From contig NZ_QWDC01000002.1 in the NCBI RefSeq assembly GCF_003432115.1, forward strand, positions 1,144,878 to 1,208,877: a stretch of 64,000 nucleotides of DNA. The letters run 5' to 3'. The stretch comes from Mucilaginibacter conchicola (GTDB lineage: Bacteria > Bacteroidota > Bacteroidia > Sphingobacteriales > Sphingobacteriaceae). The first letter of the stretch is position 1. Each line of letters opens with the position of its first letter. Under the pieces are notes generated by a model that was not told the DNA's origin, did no database searches, and saw nothing but the letters and a program-made list of their open reading frames with translations. The position numbers were made by a program, and so were the translations under genes. Below are positions 9,146 to 18,102 of this stretch, one piece after another.

Positions 9146-10945
9146 TTACCTTTTATCGAAATGGTAGAACTTCCAACTCGTAGTAAAATCTTTTGACAGC
9201 GGCTGATTAGTCAACGTAGCTCTTAACATTTCTATAGGGATAAGGTTCTCTTTCATCGCAGCATCATGAAATTGTTTATAGGTCATTTTTCCGCTATCAA
9301 CCAACTCTCTCTTCAACTCCAATAGCTGTAAACCACCAACCAAATAAGCTACCTGGTACAGCGGACTATAGCCACCTTCAAATGAGCGCCTTACTTCGCC
9401 CTCGGCGTTAGCCTTTTCGTGTCCAACGCGGTCGACCAAAAAATCAATACACTGCTGCGGCGACCAGTTGCCCAAATGGTAGTTAAGTGAGAAAATAATG
9501 CGTGCACAACGGTGCATGCGCCAGAACAACATCCCCACGCGTTCTTCGGGACTTTTGGCAAAGCCTTTATCATACAACAACAACTCCCAATACAATGCCC
9601 AGCCTTCTATAGAAAAAGGCGTTCCAAAATCCTGGCGATAAGCTTTGTAACGGCTGTTCATAAAATACTGTAAGTTATGACCGGGGATCAGCTCATGCTG
9701 CACCGTACCTCTTGAGAAATATGGGTTATTACCGCGCATGCTCATTAACCTGTCCTGGTATTGCATGGTATTGGTGGGGTAGGAAATGCTGATCTCTTTG
9801 CCACCCGTAAAAAATGGGTTAACCAATTGCCTTTGCGGCGACATCATTACCATGCCCCAGGTTTCTTCGGCAAGGGGCGGGATGGTGATCAGGTCGCGCT
9901 GCTTGATAAAATCAATGGCATCGTTATATAATTTAACGATCAGTTCCGGCTGATGGCCAACGGGCACGTAACTGTTCTTAACCTTCTCCAGCGCCTTTTT
10001 CCAGTCCTTGCCAAACCCCATTTCCTGTGATGCCTTCAGCATTTCCTTATCGCACCAGGCAAATTCCTGGTTGGCAAGTTTTATCAATTCTTCGGGAGTG
10101 TAGGGGATCAACTCGGCCTGTAGCTGGTTCATTAGTTCCTGCCTGCCAATCGGCACGCCTTTTATGCCGCTGTTATCGCTTTTTTGGGTGGTGTTCAGTT
10201 TCCCCTTGCTTAGGGCAAGCTTGCCATATTTATCAAGGGCCTCATCAAGTTGTTTATATGGCTGTGGTACCCACCAGGTAAAAGCCGGCTCAAAGTTGTT
10301 GTAGAAGCCGAAGAAACTTTTTAAACGGCCTTTTAATCCCTGCAAAGCGGCTTGGGTGGTTTTGGCCACAGTCATATCAACCGATGGCAGTTTGCTGTAA
10401 TTTGTGCTATCGGCCTTCAATTTTTGTAGTGCATTATTAAGTTGGGCAGCCACTTTTTCGCCATCTAAAAACTGGCCCCGACGGCGCATTTTTTCCAGCG
10501 AGTAAATATCATCAGCAAATGAAATATACTTAGCTGCCTGGTTATAAAGCTCATCCTCTTTGCCCAAGTCTTTAAGATCGGCGTTGATGCGTTTTTTGAG
10601 CAGTATGTAGTCAACCTTGCCGTAAATGCTCATGGCGTTAAAATCGGCCGCATCCATTTGCTTCAGATAATCCCTGTCAATTTCTGTAAAGCGTTTACGT
10701 TGCTCTGGGTTGTTAAGCACATCCTGTCGCCATTGGTCTTCGCCGCTATCATTAATGTTGTATGGCGAATAAAAATCGCGGATAGCGTTCATGTCCTGCC
10801 CATATTTGATGATGGTGCCCGCCATTTCGCTGGTTTGCTCGTACAGGTTTGTATTTATCTGGGTTTGGGCTATTGCGCCAAATGAGCACAGCGCAAGTGC
10901 ATAAAAGGGGGTACCTTTTATCAGGATTTTAATAGTTGCCAGCAC
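9146..10945 (-). CDS. DUF885 family secreted metallopeptidase-like protein
   Basis: A 599-residue DUF885 protein with a probable signal peptide (to about residue 26, FGAIAQ). The family carries a HELxPGH signature, here HELIPGHN near residues 415-421, that resembles a zinc peptidase active site; a downstream Glu-rich helix (SIEGWALYWE) is also typical and may supply the third ligand. Family members are thought to be dipeptidyl or carboxypeptidases, but few are characterised. The start is a GTG, and no nearby ATG is in frame. It lies 32 bp downstream of the AraC regulator gene on the same strand, inside the hydroxyproline cluster, so a role in processing peptides that contain hydroxyproline is plausible but unproved. 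Confidence 0.85.
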   Translation of the reverse strand: MLATIKILIKGTPFYALALCSFGAIAQTQINTNLYEQTSEMAGTIIKYGQDMNAIRDFYSPYNINDSGEDQWRQDVLNNPEQRKRFTEIDRDYLKQMDAADFNAMSIYGKVDYILLKKRINADLKDLGKEDELYNQAAKYISFADDIYSLEKMRRRGQFLDGEKVAAQLNNALQKLKADSTNYSKLPSVDMTVAKTTQAALQGLKGRLKSFFGFYNNFEPAFTWWVPQPYKQLDEALDKYGKLALSKGKLNTTQKSDNSGIKGVPIGRQELMNQLQAELIPYTPEELIKLANQEFAWCDKEMLKASQEMGFGKDWKKALEKVKNSYVPVGHQPELIVKLYNDAIDFIKQRDLITIPPLAEETWGMVMMSPQRQLVNPFFTGGKEISISYPTNTMQYQDRLMSMRGNNPYFSRGTVQHELIPGHNLQYFMNSRYKAYRQDFGTPFSIEGWALYWELLLYDKGFAKSPEERVGMLFWRMHRCARIIFSLNYHLGNWSPQQCIDFLVDRVGHEKANAEGEVRRSFEGGYSPLYQVAYLVGGLQLLELKRELVDSGKMTYKQFHDAAMKENLIPIEMLRATLTNQPLSKDFTTSWKFYHFDKR

Positions 10946-10977
10946 AATTTTTTAATTAAGGTAAAGTATAGCGGGAA

Positions 10978-11880
10978 TTAACTTGCAGCCCTGTTAAGGC
11001 TTACCACATTGTTGTTATATGCATCGAGATAAGCACGCGGCGATGTTCCGATAACGCACCTGAATACCCGGTTAAAGTTGGTGATGCTTTTAAAGCCGCA
11101 TTTATAAGCAACGGTGTTGATACTTTCAAACCTGTGCGAGATAAGTTTTTTGCAGGCTTCGTTTATGCGCACCTCGTTAAGGAATGCGATAAAGGTGTGG
11201 CCGGTGTGTTTTTTAAAGTATCGGCAGAACGATTCGGGCGTCATGAAGGCTACTTTGGCAACATCTTCCAAGGTGATGGCATCGCTGTAGTGTTGCATAA
11301 TGTAGTTGTAAATATTACCTATTCTGATGCCTTCATTATCGGTGATGCCTGGCAGGTTGCCATAAGTTGACAATGGCATTAACTTGGTTTTGATACCGGT
11401 AACCGCTTTAAGCAGGTGGAAAAACTGCACCAGCTGATCGGGGCCGGCAGCTTCTTCTAATGCGATCATGATCTTAGAGATCTTATCAACCATATCATGC
11501 GGAATTTTACCACCTTGCTGATGCTGTTGCATAAACATCAGGTAAGGTTTCATTTCCGGCAGATTGAACAATGGTGCCAACGCGCCCTGCGGATCAAAAA
11601 AGATTGTCAGGGCTTCTATTTGCTTATTGGCATTGGGCGCAAAGTATTCGGGATTGCTTTTAAATACGTGCGGCAGGTTAGCACCTATCAGGAAAATATC
11701 GCCGGGCGCATAATCATGCATGTTATTGCCGGCTATTAAAGTACCCTCGCCCTGTTGCACCCAGGTAAGCTGGATCTCTTTGTGGCGGTGCAGGTAAGGA
11801 TAGTGATAGGGTAACACAACCTTTTCTGCTATAACGCTTTTATCATGTAGCACCGGGATGGTAAACTGTAATACTTTCAT
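10978..11880 (-). CDS. AraC-family transcriptional regulator
   Basis: A 300-residue regulator with an N-terminal cupin-like sensing domain (about 20-110, containing HRHKEIQLTWVQQGEG) and a C-terminal double helix-turn-helix AraC domain (about 190-290, ending in GFKSITNFNRVFRCVIGTSP). It is the only dedicated regulator inside the hydroxyproline cluster and is the natural candidate to sense hydroxyproline or a pathway intermediate. A 13-base motif shared with two cluster promoters lies 66 bp upstream of its own start (11946-11958), suggesting self-regulation. The ligand is unknown. Confidence 0.9.
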   Translation of the reverse strand: MKVLQFTIPVLHDKSVIAEKVVLPYHYPYLHRHKEIQLTWVQQGEGTLIAGNNMHDYAPGDIFLIGANLPHVFKSNPEYFAPNANKQIEALTIFFDPQGALAPLFNLPEMKPYLMFMQQHQQGGKIPHDMVDKISKIMIALEEAAGPDQLVQFFHLLKAVTGIKTKLMPLSTYGNLPGITDNEGIRIGNIYNYIMQHYSDAITLEDVAKVAFMTPESFCRYFKKHTGHTFIAFLNEVRINEACKKLISHRFESINTVAYKCGFKSITNFNRVFRCVIGTSPRAYLDAYNNNVVSLNRAAS

Positions 11881-11945
11881 CTGCGCTTATTTACACCATT
11901 AATTTACCATTACTTACCTTAATTTTATAAAGAAACGATTAAATA

Positions 11946-11958
11946 GGATAAAATATGG
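11946..11958 (+). promoter_or_regulatory. Putative autoregulatory site of the AraC gene
   Basis: GGATAAAATATGG differs by one base from the site at 15398-15410 (read on the minus strand). It is in the opposite orientation relative to the gene it precedes. Confidence 0.3.
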
Positions 11959-12005
11959 TCAATAGTCGGTAATTTATGATGGCGATAGGCGTAACCATAA
12001 ACCAG

Positions 12006-12036
12006 AAACGGCCCGCCTGATGGGCGAACCGCTTTT
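12006..12036 (-). terminator. Terminator-like hairpin after the D-hydroxyproline dehydrogenase gene
   Basis: An imperfect stem built from AAACGGCCCGCC and GGGCGAACCGCTTT lies 28 bases beyond the stop at 12064 on the minus strand. Confidence 0.5.
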
Positions 12037-12063
12037 GATATTTTTATGGATGAGCTATTAAAA

Positions 12064-13308
12064 TTACGACCTATCCGGCGCAAATGCTTTTATATCGATA
12101 GTTGTTGCTTTGCCTGATATGATCTCGCTGGTCAATAACCCGGTCGCAGCACCAAGGCTAAGCCCCATCATACCATGACCGGTTGCGATGGTTAAGTTTG
12201 AATAGTGTTTGCTTTTACCTATGTACGGCAAGCCATCGGCTGATGAAGGGCGGAACCCGAACCAGATGTCCTTTTGCTCCGGAACAGCAGGCTGCAGCTC
12301 AGGGAAATATTTTGGTACCGATTCAACAATGCCTTTTACCCTGTTCATGTTGATGCGGCTGTTGATGGCATCTAATTCCATAGTGCCGCCGTAGCGTAAG
12401 CCACCATTCATGGGGGTTATGGCAACCCTTGCTTCTGCCAGTAAGGCCGGGATCTGCATAGTATCGCTATCATCGGTCACGTTAAAGGAGTAACCTTTGC
12501 CCGGCATCAGCAATACGTTTATCTTCAACAGCTTTGCAATGGCGGGCGACCATGAGCCACCTGCAATGATGTATTCATCGGCAGTGAACTTTTGATTAGC
12601 GGCAATTACGCCGGTAACTTTTCCTTCCTTGCTTTCAATTTTGGTGACCTCGGTGTTGCTCAGCAATTTCACACCGGCGGTTTTCAGGTACTTAATTAAA
12701 GCAGCCATCAGTTTATTGGGCGACAGATGCGCATCGCAACGATAATGAACCGCACCCAATACATCAAGCGCCAGTTTTGGCTGTAGTTGCTTACATTCAT
12801 CAGCACTTAGCACGGCCATATCCAGGCCAAGCTCCCTGCCTTTTTCGGCCAGGTGTGCTTCTTCTTCGGCAGCCTTTTCAGTTTTGTAGAACATGAGGAT
12901 GCCTTTTTCAACCAGGTCGAAATCAAAACCGGGTTCGGCGCTCAGGTCTTCGTAAAGTTTTTTGCTAAGCAGCGAAAGTTCAGTTAACGGCACAGCAGAA
13001 TGCTCTACATGATCTGCATTGGCCTTTTTCAAAAACTTGAGTCCCCATTTGATCAGATCAGGGTTAAGCGAAGGTTTAACATAAAACGGACTTTTACTGT
13101 TAAACATCCATTTAATACCCTGCGATACCATGCCCGGTGTTGCCAGGGGGATAAAGTGACTGGGCACTATCATACCTGCGTTGCCGTATGAGCAGCTATC
13201 CAGCATATCGCCCTTATCCAGAACAGTAACTTGATGCCCGGCCTTTTGTAAATAATAAGCCGAGCTAAGCCCTATAATACCACCACCAATAATGAGCACA
13301 TTTGCCAT
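12064..13308 (-). CDS. D-hydroxyproline dehydrogenase (DadA-like FAD enzyme)
   Basis: A 414-residue FAD-dependent oxidoreductase of the D-amino-acid dehydrogenase type. The dinucleotide fold GGGIIG is at residues 8-13, and the C-terminal FAD contact is in TIATGHGMMGLSLG. It should oxidise cis-4-hydroxy-D-proline to 1-pyrroline-4-hydroxy-2-carboxylate, feeding electrons to the respiratory chain. The assignment rests on its place 74 bp downstream of the hydroxyproline epimerase and deaminase genes; by sequence alone a general D-amino-acid dehydrogenase would fit equally well. No signal peptide is seen, so it probably works at the inner face of the membrane. Confidence 0.88.
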   Translation of the reverse strand: MANVLIIGGGIIGLSSAYYLQKAGHQVTVLDKGDMLDSCSYGNAGMIVPSHFIPLATPGMVSQGIKWMFNSKSPFYVKPSLNPDLIKWGLKFLKKANADHVEHSAVPLTELSLLSKKLYEDLSAEPGFDFDLVEKGILMFYKTEKAAEEEAHLAEKGRELGLDMAVLSADECKQLQPKLALDVLGAVHYRCDAHLSPNKLMAALIKYLKTAGVKLLSNTEVTKIESKEGKVTGVIAANQKFTADEYIIAGGSWSPAIAKLLKINVLLMPGKGYSFNVTDDSDTMQIPALLAEARVAITPMNGGLRYGGTMELDAINSRINMNRVKGIVESVPKYFPELQPAVPEQKDIWFGFRPSSADGLPYIGKSKHYSNLTIATGHGMMGLSLGAATGLLTSEIISGKATTIDIKAFAPDRS

Positions 13309-13382
13309 TTATATTGAGCCTTAGATCCCCCGTGCATTGCCGGCGGATGTTTGATTTTAATTAATTTATAAGGAGAATTTTA

Positions 13383-14384
13383 TCAGATCACCTGGAAGCC
13401 ATGGGCATAAGGGTCGTCATCATCTATCTTGATGGTATTGTAGCCATAAACTTTTGCCCAGCCTTCAACACTTGGTATAATGCCGTCTATGCCGTTTATC
13501 TTCACCACATCCTCAACCTTACCAATAAACTTGCTGCCTATGATGCTTTCGTGTATAAAAAGTTCGCCTACTTTAAGCTTGCCTTTGGCATACCACTGTG
13601 CCATCCGCGCAGAAGTACCCGTACCACACGGCGAGCGGTCAATTGCCTTATCTCCATAAAATACAGCGTTGCGTGCAGTAGCATCATCAGATAAGGTTGC
13701 ACCTGCCCAAAGGATGTGCGAACAGCCATTAATGGTAGGATCCTGCGGGTGCACAAACTGGTATTTTTCGTTGATGCGTTTGCGTAACTCCTGGCTCCAG
13801 GCTATTAGCTGGCCCGCAGTATAATGCTCAATGCCTTTAAAGTTTGGCTGGGGATCAACAATAGCATAATAATTACCACCATAACTTACATCAACCTTGA
13901 TAGTGCCAAGGTCAGGACATTCTACTTCCAGGTCTGTTGCGGCCAAATACGATGCAACGTTCCTCAGCTTAACCGATGTTACTTTTTTACCTTCCTGTTT
14001 GTACTCTATCAATACCAAACCGGCCGGCGCTTCCATGCGGACTACGCCGGGTACTTTTGGCTGTATCAAACCTTCCTCAATGGCTATGGTGATGGTGCCG
14101 ATAGTGCCGTGGCCACACATGGGCAGGCAACCGCTGGTTTCAATAAACAGTACAGCAACATCATTTTGAGGGTCATGAGGTGGGTATAAGATACTGCCCG
14201 ACATCATATCATGCCCGCGCGGTTCAAACATCAGCCCGGTGCGGATCCAGTCGTATTCTTTCAAAAAATGCTGGCGTTTCTGGCTCATATTGTCGCCCTG
14301 TAAAGTAGGGCCACCGCCTGCAACCAACCTTACCGGGTTGCCGCAGGTATGGGCATCAACGCAAAAAAAAGTTTTACTTGCCAT
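13383..14384 (-). CDS. 4-hydroxyproline 2-epimerase
   Basis: A 333-residue proline-racemase-family enzyme that interconverts trans-4-hydroxy-L-proline and cis-4-hydroxy-D-proline. Both acid/base cysteines are present: Cys90 in MCGHGTIG and Cys253 in DRSPCGTGTSAR. The two-Cys pattern separates epimerases from trans-3-hydroxyproline dehydratases, which carry Thr at one site. The gene starts 6 bases after the stop of the deaminase gene, so the two are cotranscribed and probably coupled. Proline racemase is the main alternative, but the surrounding catabolic genes favour hydroxyproline. Confidence 0.93.
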   Translation of the reverse strand: MASKTFFCVDAHTCGNPVRLVAGGGPTLQGDNMSQKRQHFLKEYDWIRTGLMFEPRGHDMMSGSILYPPHDPQNDVAVLFIETSGCLPMCGHGTIGTITIAIEEGLIQPKVPGVVRMEAPAGLVLIEYKQEGKKVTSVKLRNVASYLAATDLEVECPDLGTIKVDVSYGGNYYAIVDPQPNFKGIEHYTAGQLIAWSQELRKRINEKYQFVHPQDPTINGCSHILWAGATLSDDATARNAVFYGDKAIDRSPCGTGTSARMAQWYAKGKLKVGELFIHESIIGSKFIGKVEDVVKINGIDGIIPSVEGWAKVYGYNTIKIDDDDPYAHGFQVI

Positions 14385-14390
14385 AGCTAT

Positions 14391-15329
14391 TTATACTGCC
14401 AGCTCGCTTACAGCCCCCCAGCTACCTACAGGCAGTTGCGGCCTTTTAGCCAGTGCATCGTTAATTACTTTCAGAACTTTCTCGCGTTCGGCACCTATTA
14501 ATGGTAAACGTGGTGCGCGTACGTTCTCGGTACCAATACCGGTTGCAACTTCGGCAAGTTTAATATACTGTACCAATTTAGCATGTATATCAAGCTCCAA
14601 TACCGGTAAAAACCAACGGTAAATTGTTAAAGCCTCAGCAATCCGGTTAGCTTTTACCAGGCGATAGATAGCAACAGTTTCTTTAGGAAAGGCATCAACC
14701 AGGCCGGCTACCCAACCATCGGCACCCATTACAAGGCTTTCCATAGCTAATGGATCTACACCTGTAAATATTTTAAACCTGTCGCCAAAGCGGTTGATCA
14801 TGCGGGTAACGTTAGATACATCACGGGTTGATTCTTTAACCGCCTGGATGTTGCTGTAAGCAGCAAGTTCCTCAAACATATCAAGTGTAACTTCAACCTT
14901 GTAATCAACAGGGTTATTGTAGATCATGATAGGTAGTTGGGTGCTTTTGGCAATAGCGCTAAGGTAAGCAACGGTTTCGCGGGCATCACTGTTGTAACGC
15001 ATCGGCGGTAAAACCATCAGGCCATCAGCCCCGCTATCATAAGCTCTTTGCGCGTATGCTACCGCAGCTTTGGTGGTAGCCTCGGCAATGTTTAACAGAA
15101 CAGGCACCTTACCTTGTACATAATTTACCGTGTGGGTAAGTAACGTGAACTTTTCATCGTCAGTTAAAACGCTGGCCTCGCCTAATGAGCCGCCTAAGAT
15201 AAAGCCATCAACACCGGCTTCAAGCTGGGCGTTAAGGTTTACATCAAAAGCATCAAGATCAAGTTCGTCGTTATCTGTGAATTTGGTAGTTACCGCAGGG
15301 AACACCCCTTTCCAATCAAAATTTATCAT
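14391..15329 (-). CDS. 1-pyrroline-4-hydroxy-2-carboxylate deaminase (DHDPS family)
   Basis: A class I aldolase-type protein of the dihydrodipicolinate synthase/N-acetylneuraminate lyase family. I choose the ATG at 15329 (MINFDWKGVF, 312 residues), since the longer reading starts at TTG. The Schiff-base Lys is about residue 165 (IQAVKEST) and the Tyr about 137 (IYNNP). In hydroxyproline clusters this family deaminates the cyclic imine to 2-oxoglutarate semialdehyde, which the dehydrogenase at 7485 would oxidise. It is first in the minus-strand operon with the epimerase. Lysine biosynthesis is unlikely given this setting. Confidence 0.9.
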   Translation of the reverse strand: MINFDWKGVFPAVTTKFTDNDELDLDAFDVNLNAQLEAGVDGFILGGSLGEASVLTDDEKFTLLTHTVNYVQGKVPVLLNIAEATTKAAVAYAQRAYDSGADGLMVLPPMRYNSDARETVAYLSAIAKSTQLPIMIYNNPVDYKVEVTLDMFEELAAYSNIQAVKESTRDVSNVTRMINRFGDRFKIFTGVDPLAMESLVMGADGWVAGLVDAFPKETVAIYRLVKANRIAEALTIYRWFLPVLELDIHAKLVQYIKLAEVATGIGTENVRAPRLPLIGAEREKVLKVINDALAKRPQLPVGSWGAVSELAV

Positions 15330-15344
15330 CGTTAGTATTTTTAA

Positions 15345-15352
15345 CAAATTTA
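15345..15352 (-). promoter_or_regulatory. -7 promoter element of the deaminase-epimerase operon
   Basis: Minus strand reads TAAATTTG, a full match to TAnnTTTG, 15 bases before the start codon; the leader would be very short. No clear -33 element is seen, as expected if an activator is needed. Confidence 0.4.
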
Positions 15353-15397
15353 GCCCGCAATGGAATAGCTTGAAGTTAACAATTTAGCAGACACTTA

Positions 15398-15410
15398 CCA
15401 TATTTTAACC
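15398..15410 (-). promoter_or_regulatory. Putative AraC-regulator site 1
   Basis: Minus strand reads GGTTAAAATATGG. It begins 46 bases upstream of the -7 element at 15345-15352. The flanking CCATATTTT (15398-15406) and AAAATATGG (15419-15427) also make a 9-bp inverted repeat. Confidence 0.4.
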
Positions 15411-15465
15411 AGTAGCCAAAAATATGGCGCTGCACGGGTTAAAAAACGTGTAATAATACCTGTTG

Positions 15466-15478
15466 GGTTAAAATATTG
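15466..15478 (+). promoter_or_regulatory. Putative AraC-regulator site 2
   Basis: GGTTAAAATATTG on the plus strand, one base different from site 1. It lies in the intergenic region shared by the deaminase operon and the divergent GH127 gene, so one regulator could serve both. A weaker GGTTAAAA copy is at 15437. Confidence 0.4.
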
Positions 15479-15622
15479 CTACTAAAAGCAAAATTCGTTT
15501 AAAAACTATCTCTGCTGTCATGCTAACTTAGTTGAAGTTTAATTGAGGCGATCTTAACTACTGCTGAGGTTCCCCCTGATAATATATATGCATGCGTTTT
15601 GCGCAGCAATCAATAATTTACA

Positions 15623-18028
15623 ATGATCATTAACCGTAAATATAAGTTCGCGTGTCTTTTAGTATTACTGGCGGCGTATGTGGGCAACGTATCCGCGCAG
15701 CAAAAAGATTATCCTATACAGCCGGTTGCCTTTACCAGTGTACATGTGAACGATAACTTCTGGCAGCCAAAAATGGAAGTAAACGCTACTGTTACTATCC
15801 CTTATGTACTTGCCCAATGTAAGGCAAACGGGCGCATGGATAATTTTTTGCGTGCTGCCAAAAAGTTAGACGGAGATAAGTTAAGCGAATTTCCGTTTGA
15901 TGATACCGATGTTTATAAGGCTATTGAGGGTGCATCGTATTCCATGCAGAACAAGAAGAACCCCAAGCTTGATATGTACCTGGATACTTTGATCAGTATA
16001 ATTGGTGCCGCACAAGAGCCGGATGGGTACCTGTACACCTTCAGAACCGTAAACGCTAAAAAACCGCACGAGTGGATAGGTGCTAAGCGCTGGGAAAAGG
16101 AAGAAGACCTGAGCCACGAGTTATACAATGCCGGCCATCTTTACGAAGCCGCCGTGGCCCATTACCAGGCTACCGGAAAACGAACGTTGCTCAACATTGC
16201 TATTAAGAATGCCGACCTTTTGACCAAAACCTTCGGGCCGGGCAAAATTGAAGAGTACCCGGGGCACCAGATAGTGGAAATAGGTTTATCAAAAATGTAC
16301 CGCATAACCGGGAAGAGGCAATACCTCGATCTGGCTAAGTTTTTCTTAGATGTGAGAGGGCCTAAAGGCGATGCCTATAACCAGGCTGATAAAAAAGTTG
16401 TAGACCAGCACGAAGCAGAAGGCCACGCCGTTAGGGCGGCCTACATGTACACCGGTATGGCCGATATTGCCGCCTTAACCGGTAATACAACCTACCTGGC
16501 TGCCATTGATGATATATGGGGTGATGTGGTAAATAAAAAGCTTTACATAACCGGCGGGATAGGCGCTACCGGTAACGGCGAAGCTTTTGGGGAAGCGTAT
16601 GATCTGCCGAACATGTCGGCCTATGCGGAGACCTGTGCTGCCATTGGCAACGTGTATTGGAACAACAGAATGTTTTTGCTGCACGGCGATTCAAAATATA
16701 TTGATGTGTTGGAACGCACGCTTTATAACGGGCTGCTTTCGGGAGTATCGCTTAGCGGCAACAGGTTCTTTTATCCTAACCCGCTGGCATCAATGTTTCA
16801 GCACCAACGCAGTGCCTGGATAAGCTGCGCATGCTGCATAAGCAACATGACGCGCTTTTTACCATCGTTGCCCGGCTACGTGTACGCAAAAAACAATAAT
16901 GACCTGTACGTTAACCTGTTCATGAGCAACAGCAGTAGCATTAAACTTACCGAGGGCAATGTTAACATCATCCAGAAAACAGATTACCCGTGGAAAGGCA
17001 AAGTGGATATCACGGTTAACCCTGATAAAGCGGGTGTGTTTACGCTGAGGGTACGCATACCGGGATGGGCAAAACAACAACCCGTTCCCGGCGATCTGTA
17101 TAGCTTTGTTGGTAGCAAGCCTACACCGCTTACCGTGGTAATAAACGGACAAGCAAAATCATTCAACATAGAAAAAGGATACGCTGTATTTACCCGCAAG
17201 TGGAAAAAAGGGGATGTGGTTTCGATAACGCTGCCTATGGAGATAGAGAAAGTTATCGCCAACGCTAAAGTTAAAGCTGATAGGGGCAGGTTTGCGTTTG
17301 AACGCGGCCCTATCATCTATTGCCTTGAGGGGCCTGATAATAAAGACAGCCTGGTGCAAAACCTGTTGGTAGATAAAAATGCCGTGGCTACATCTACTTA
17401 TCAGGACAATTTGCTGAATGGTGTAGAGGTAATTAATACCGAAGGGAAAAGCGCCGTACGCCAATTGAAAACCGACAGCATTTTACAAACCGAGCAATCT
17501 GTTAGGGCCATACCTTATTATGCCTGGGCCAACCGCGGCTCCAGCGAAATGACGGTTTGGATCCCGTACGAAACATCGGCCGTGAGGCCAAAACCGGCAC
17601 CAACCATTGCAAGCACAAGCAAAGTAACTGCCTCATTGAAAAATACAAGAATGTTTGCCGCCATAAAAGACCAGTACGAGCCGGCAGATTCTAAAGACAC
17701 CAATTACCCGTATCTACACTGGTGGCCTGCCAAAAACACCACCGAGTTTGTGGAATATAATTTTGATACGGCACATACCATAAGCCAATCGCTGGTGTAT
17801 TGGTATGATGACGGGCCTTGGGGCGGTTGCCGCATCCCGGCTACTTACAAGCTATTGTACAAAAAAGACGGGCAATGGGTACCGGTGAAAAATAAAGACG
17901 ACTACACTACCAGCAAGGATAAATTTAACATCATCAACTTTGATGCGGTTACCACCACAGCTTTGCGGATGGAAGTGCAGTTACCTGCAGATAACTCCAG
18001 CGGCATACACGAGTGGGTGGTTAAGTGA
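15623..18028 (+). CDS. GH127 beta-L-arabinofuranosidase with C-terminal sandwich domain
   Basis: An 801-residue secreted enzyme (signal peptide to about residue 25, NVSAQ). The DUF1680/GH127 region covers about 30-620. The Zn-site residues are Glu336 and Cys338 in AETCAAIGN and Cys404-Cys405 in CACCISN, close in numbering to the characterised Bifidobacterium enzyme that cuts hydroxyproline-linked beta-arabinose. The C-terminal part (about 660-801, with HWWPAKNTTEFVEYNF) resembles an F5/8-type carbohydrate-binding sandwich. It is divergent from the hydroxyproline deaminase operon and shares its 293-bp control region, the strongest link in the window between arabinose removal and hydroxyproline use. 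Confidence 0.92.
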   Translation: MIINRKYKFACLLVLLAAYVGNVSAQQKDYPIQPVAFTSVHVNDNFWQPKMEVNATVTIPYVLAQCKANGRMDNFLRAAKKLDGDKLSEFPFDDTDVYKAIEGASYSMQNKKNPKLDMYLDTLISIIGAAQEPDGYLYTFRTVNAKKPHEWIGAKRWEKEEDLSHELYNAGHLYEAAVAHYQATGKRTLLNIAIKNADLLTKTFGPGKIEEYPGHQIVEIGLSKMYRITGKRQYLDLAKFFLDVRGPKGDAYNQADKKVVDQHEAEGHAVRAAYMYTGMADIAALTGNTTYLAAIDDIWGDVVNKKLYITGGIGATGNGEAFGEAYDLPNMSAYAETCAAIGNVYWNNRMFLLHGDSKYIDVLERTLYNGLLSGVSLSGNRFFYPNPLASMFQHQRSAWISCACCISNMTRFLPSLPGYVYAKNNNDLYVNLFMSNSSSIKLTEGNVNIIQKTDYPWKGKVDITVNPDKAGVFTLRVRIPGWAKQQPVPGDLYSFVGSKPTPLTVVINGQAKSFNIEKGYAVFTRKWKKGDVVSITLPMEIEKVIANAKVKADRGRFAFERGPIIYCLEGPDNKDSLVQNLLVDKNAVATSTYQDNLLNGVEVINTEGKSAVRQLKTDSILQTEQSVRAIPYYAWANRGSSEMTVWIPYETSAVRPKPAPTIASTSKVTASLKNTRMFAAIKDQYEPADSKDTNYPYLHWWPAKNTTEFVEYNFDTAHTISQSLVYWYDDGPWGGCRIPATYKLLYKKDGQWVPVKNKDDYTTSKDKFNIINFDAVTTTALRMEVQLPADNSSGIHEWVVK

Positions 18029-18049
18029 GAGCTAATGGTTCACAAAATA

Positions 18050-18078
18050 AAAAGGAGCACCCTTGCGGCGCTCCTTTT
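18050..18078. terminator. Bidirectional terminator between convergent genes
   Basis: AAAAGGAGC and GCTCCTTTT form a 9-bp stem flanked by A and T runs, so it can end both the GH127 transcript and the minus-strand FAD oxidoreductase operon. Confidence 0.8.
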
Positions 18079-18102
18079 CAATTAAATCAAGTTGGTTATT
18101 CA

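Noticed and set aside
14391..15329. Dihydrodipicolinate synthase of lysine biosynthesis
   Set aside because: The family fits, but the gene is cotranscribed with hydroxyproline epimerase in a full catabolic set, so the deaminase role is far more likely.
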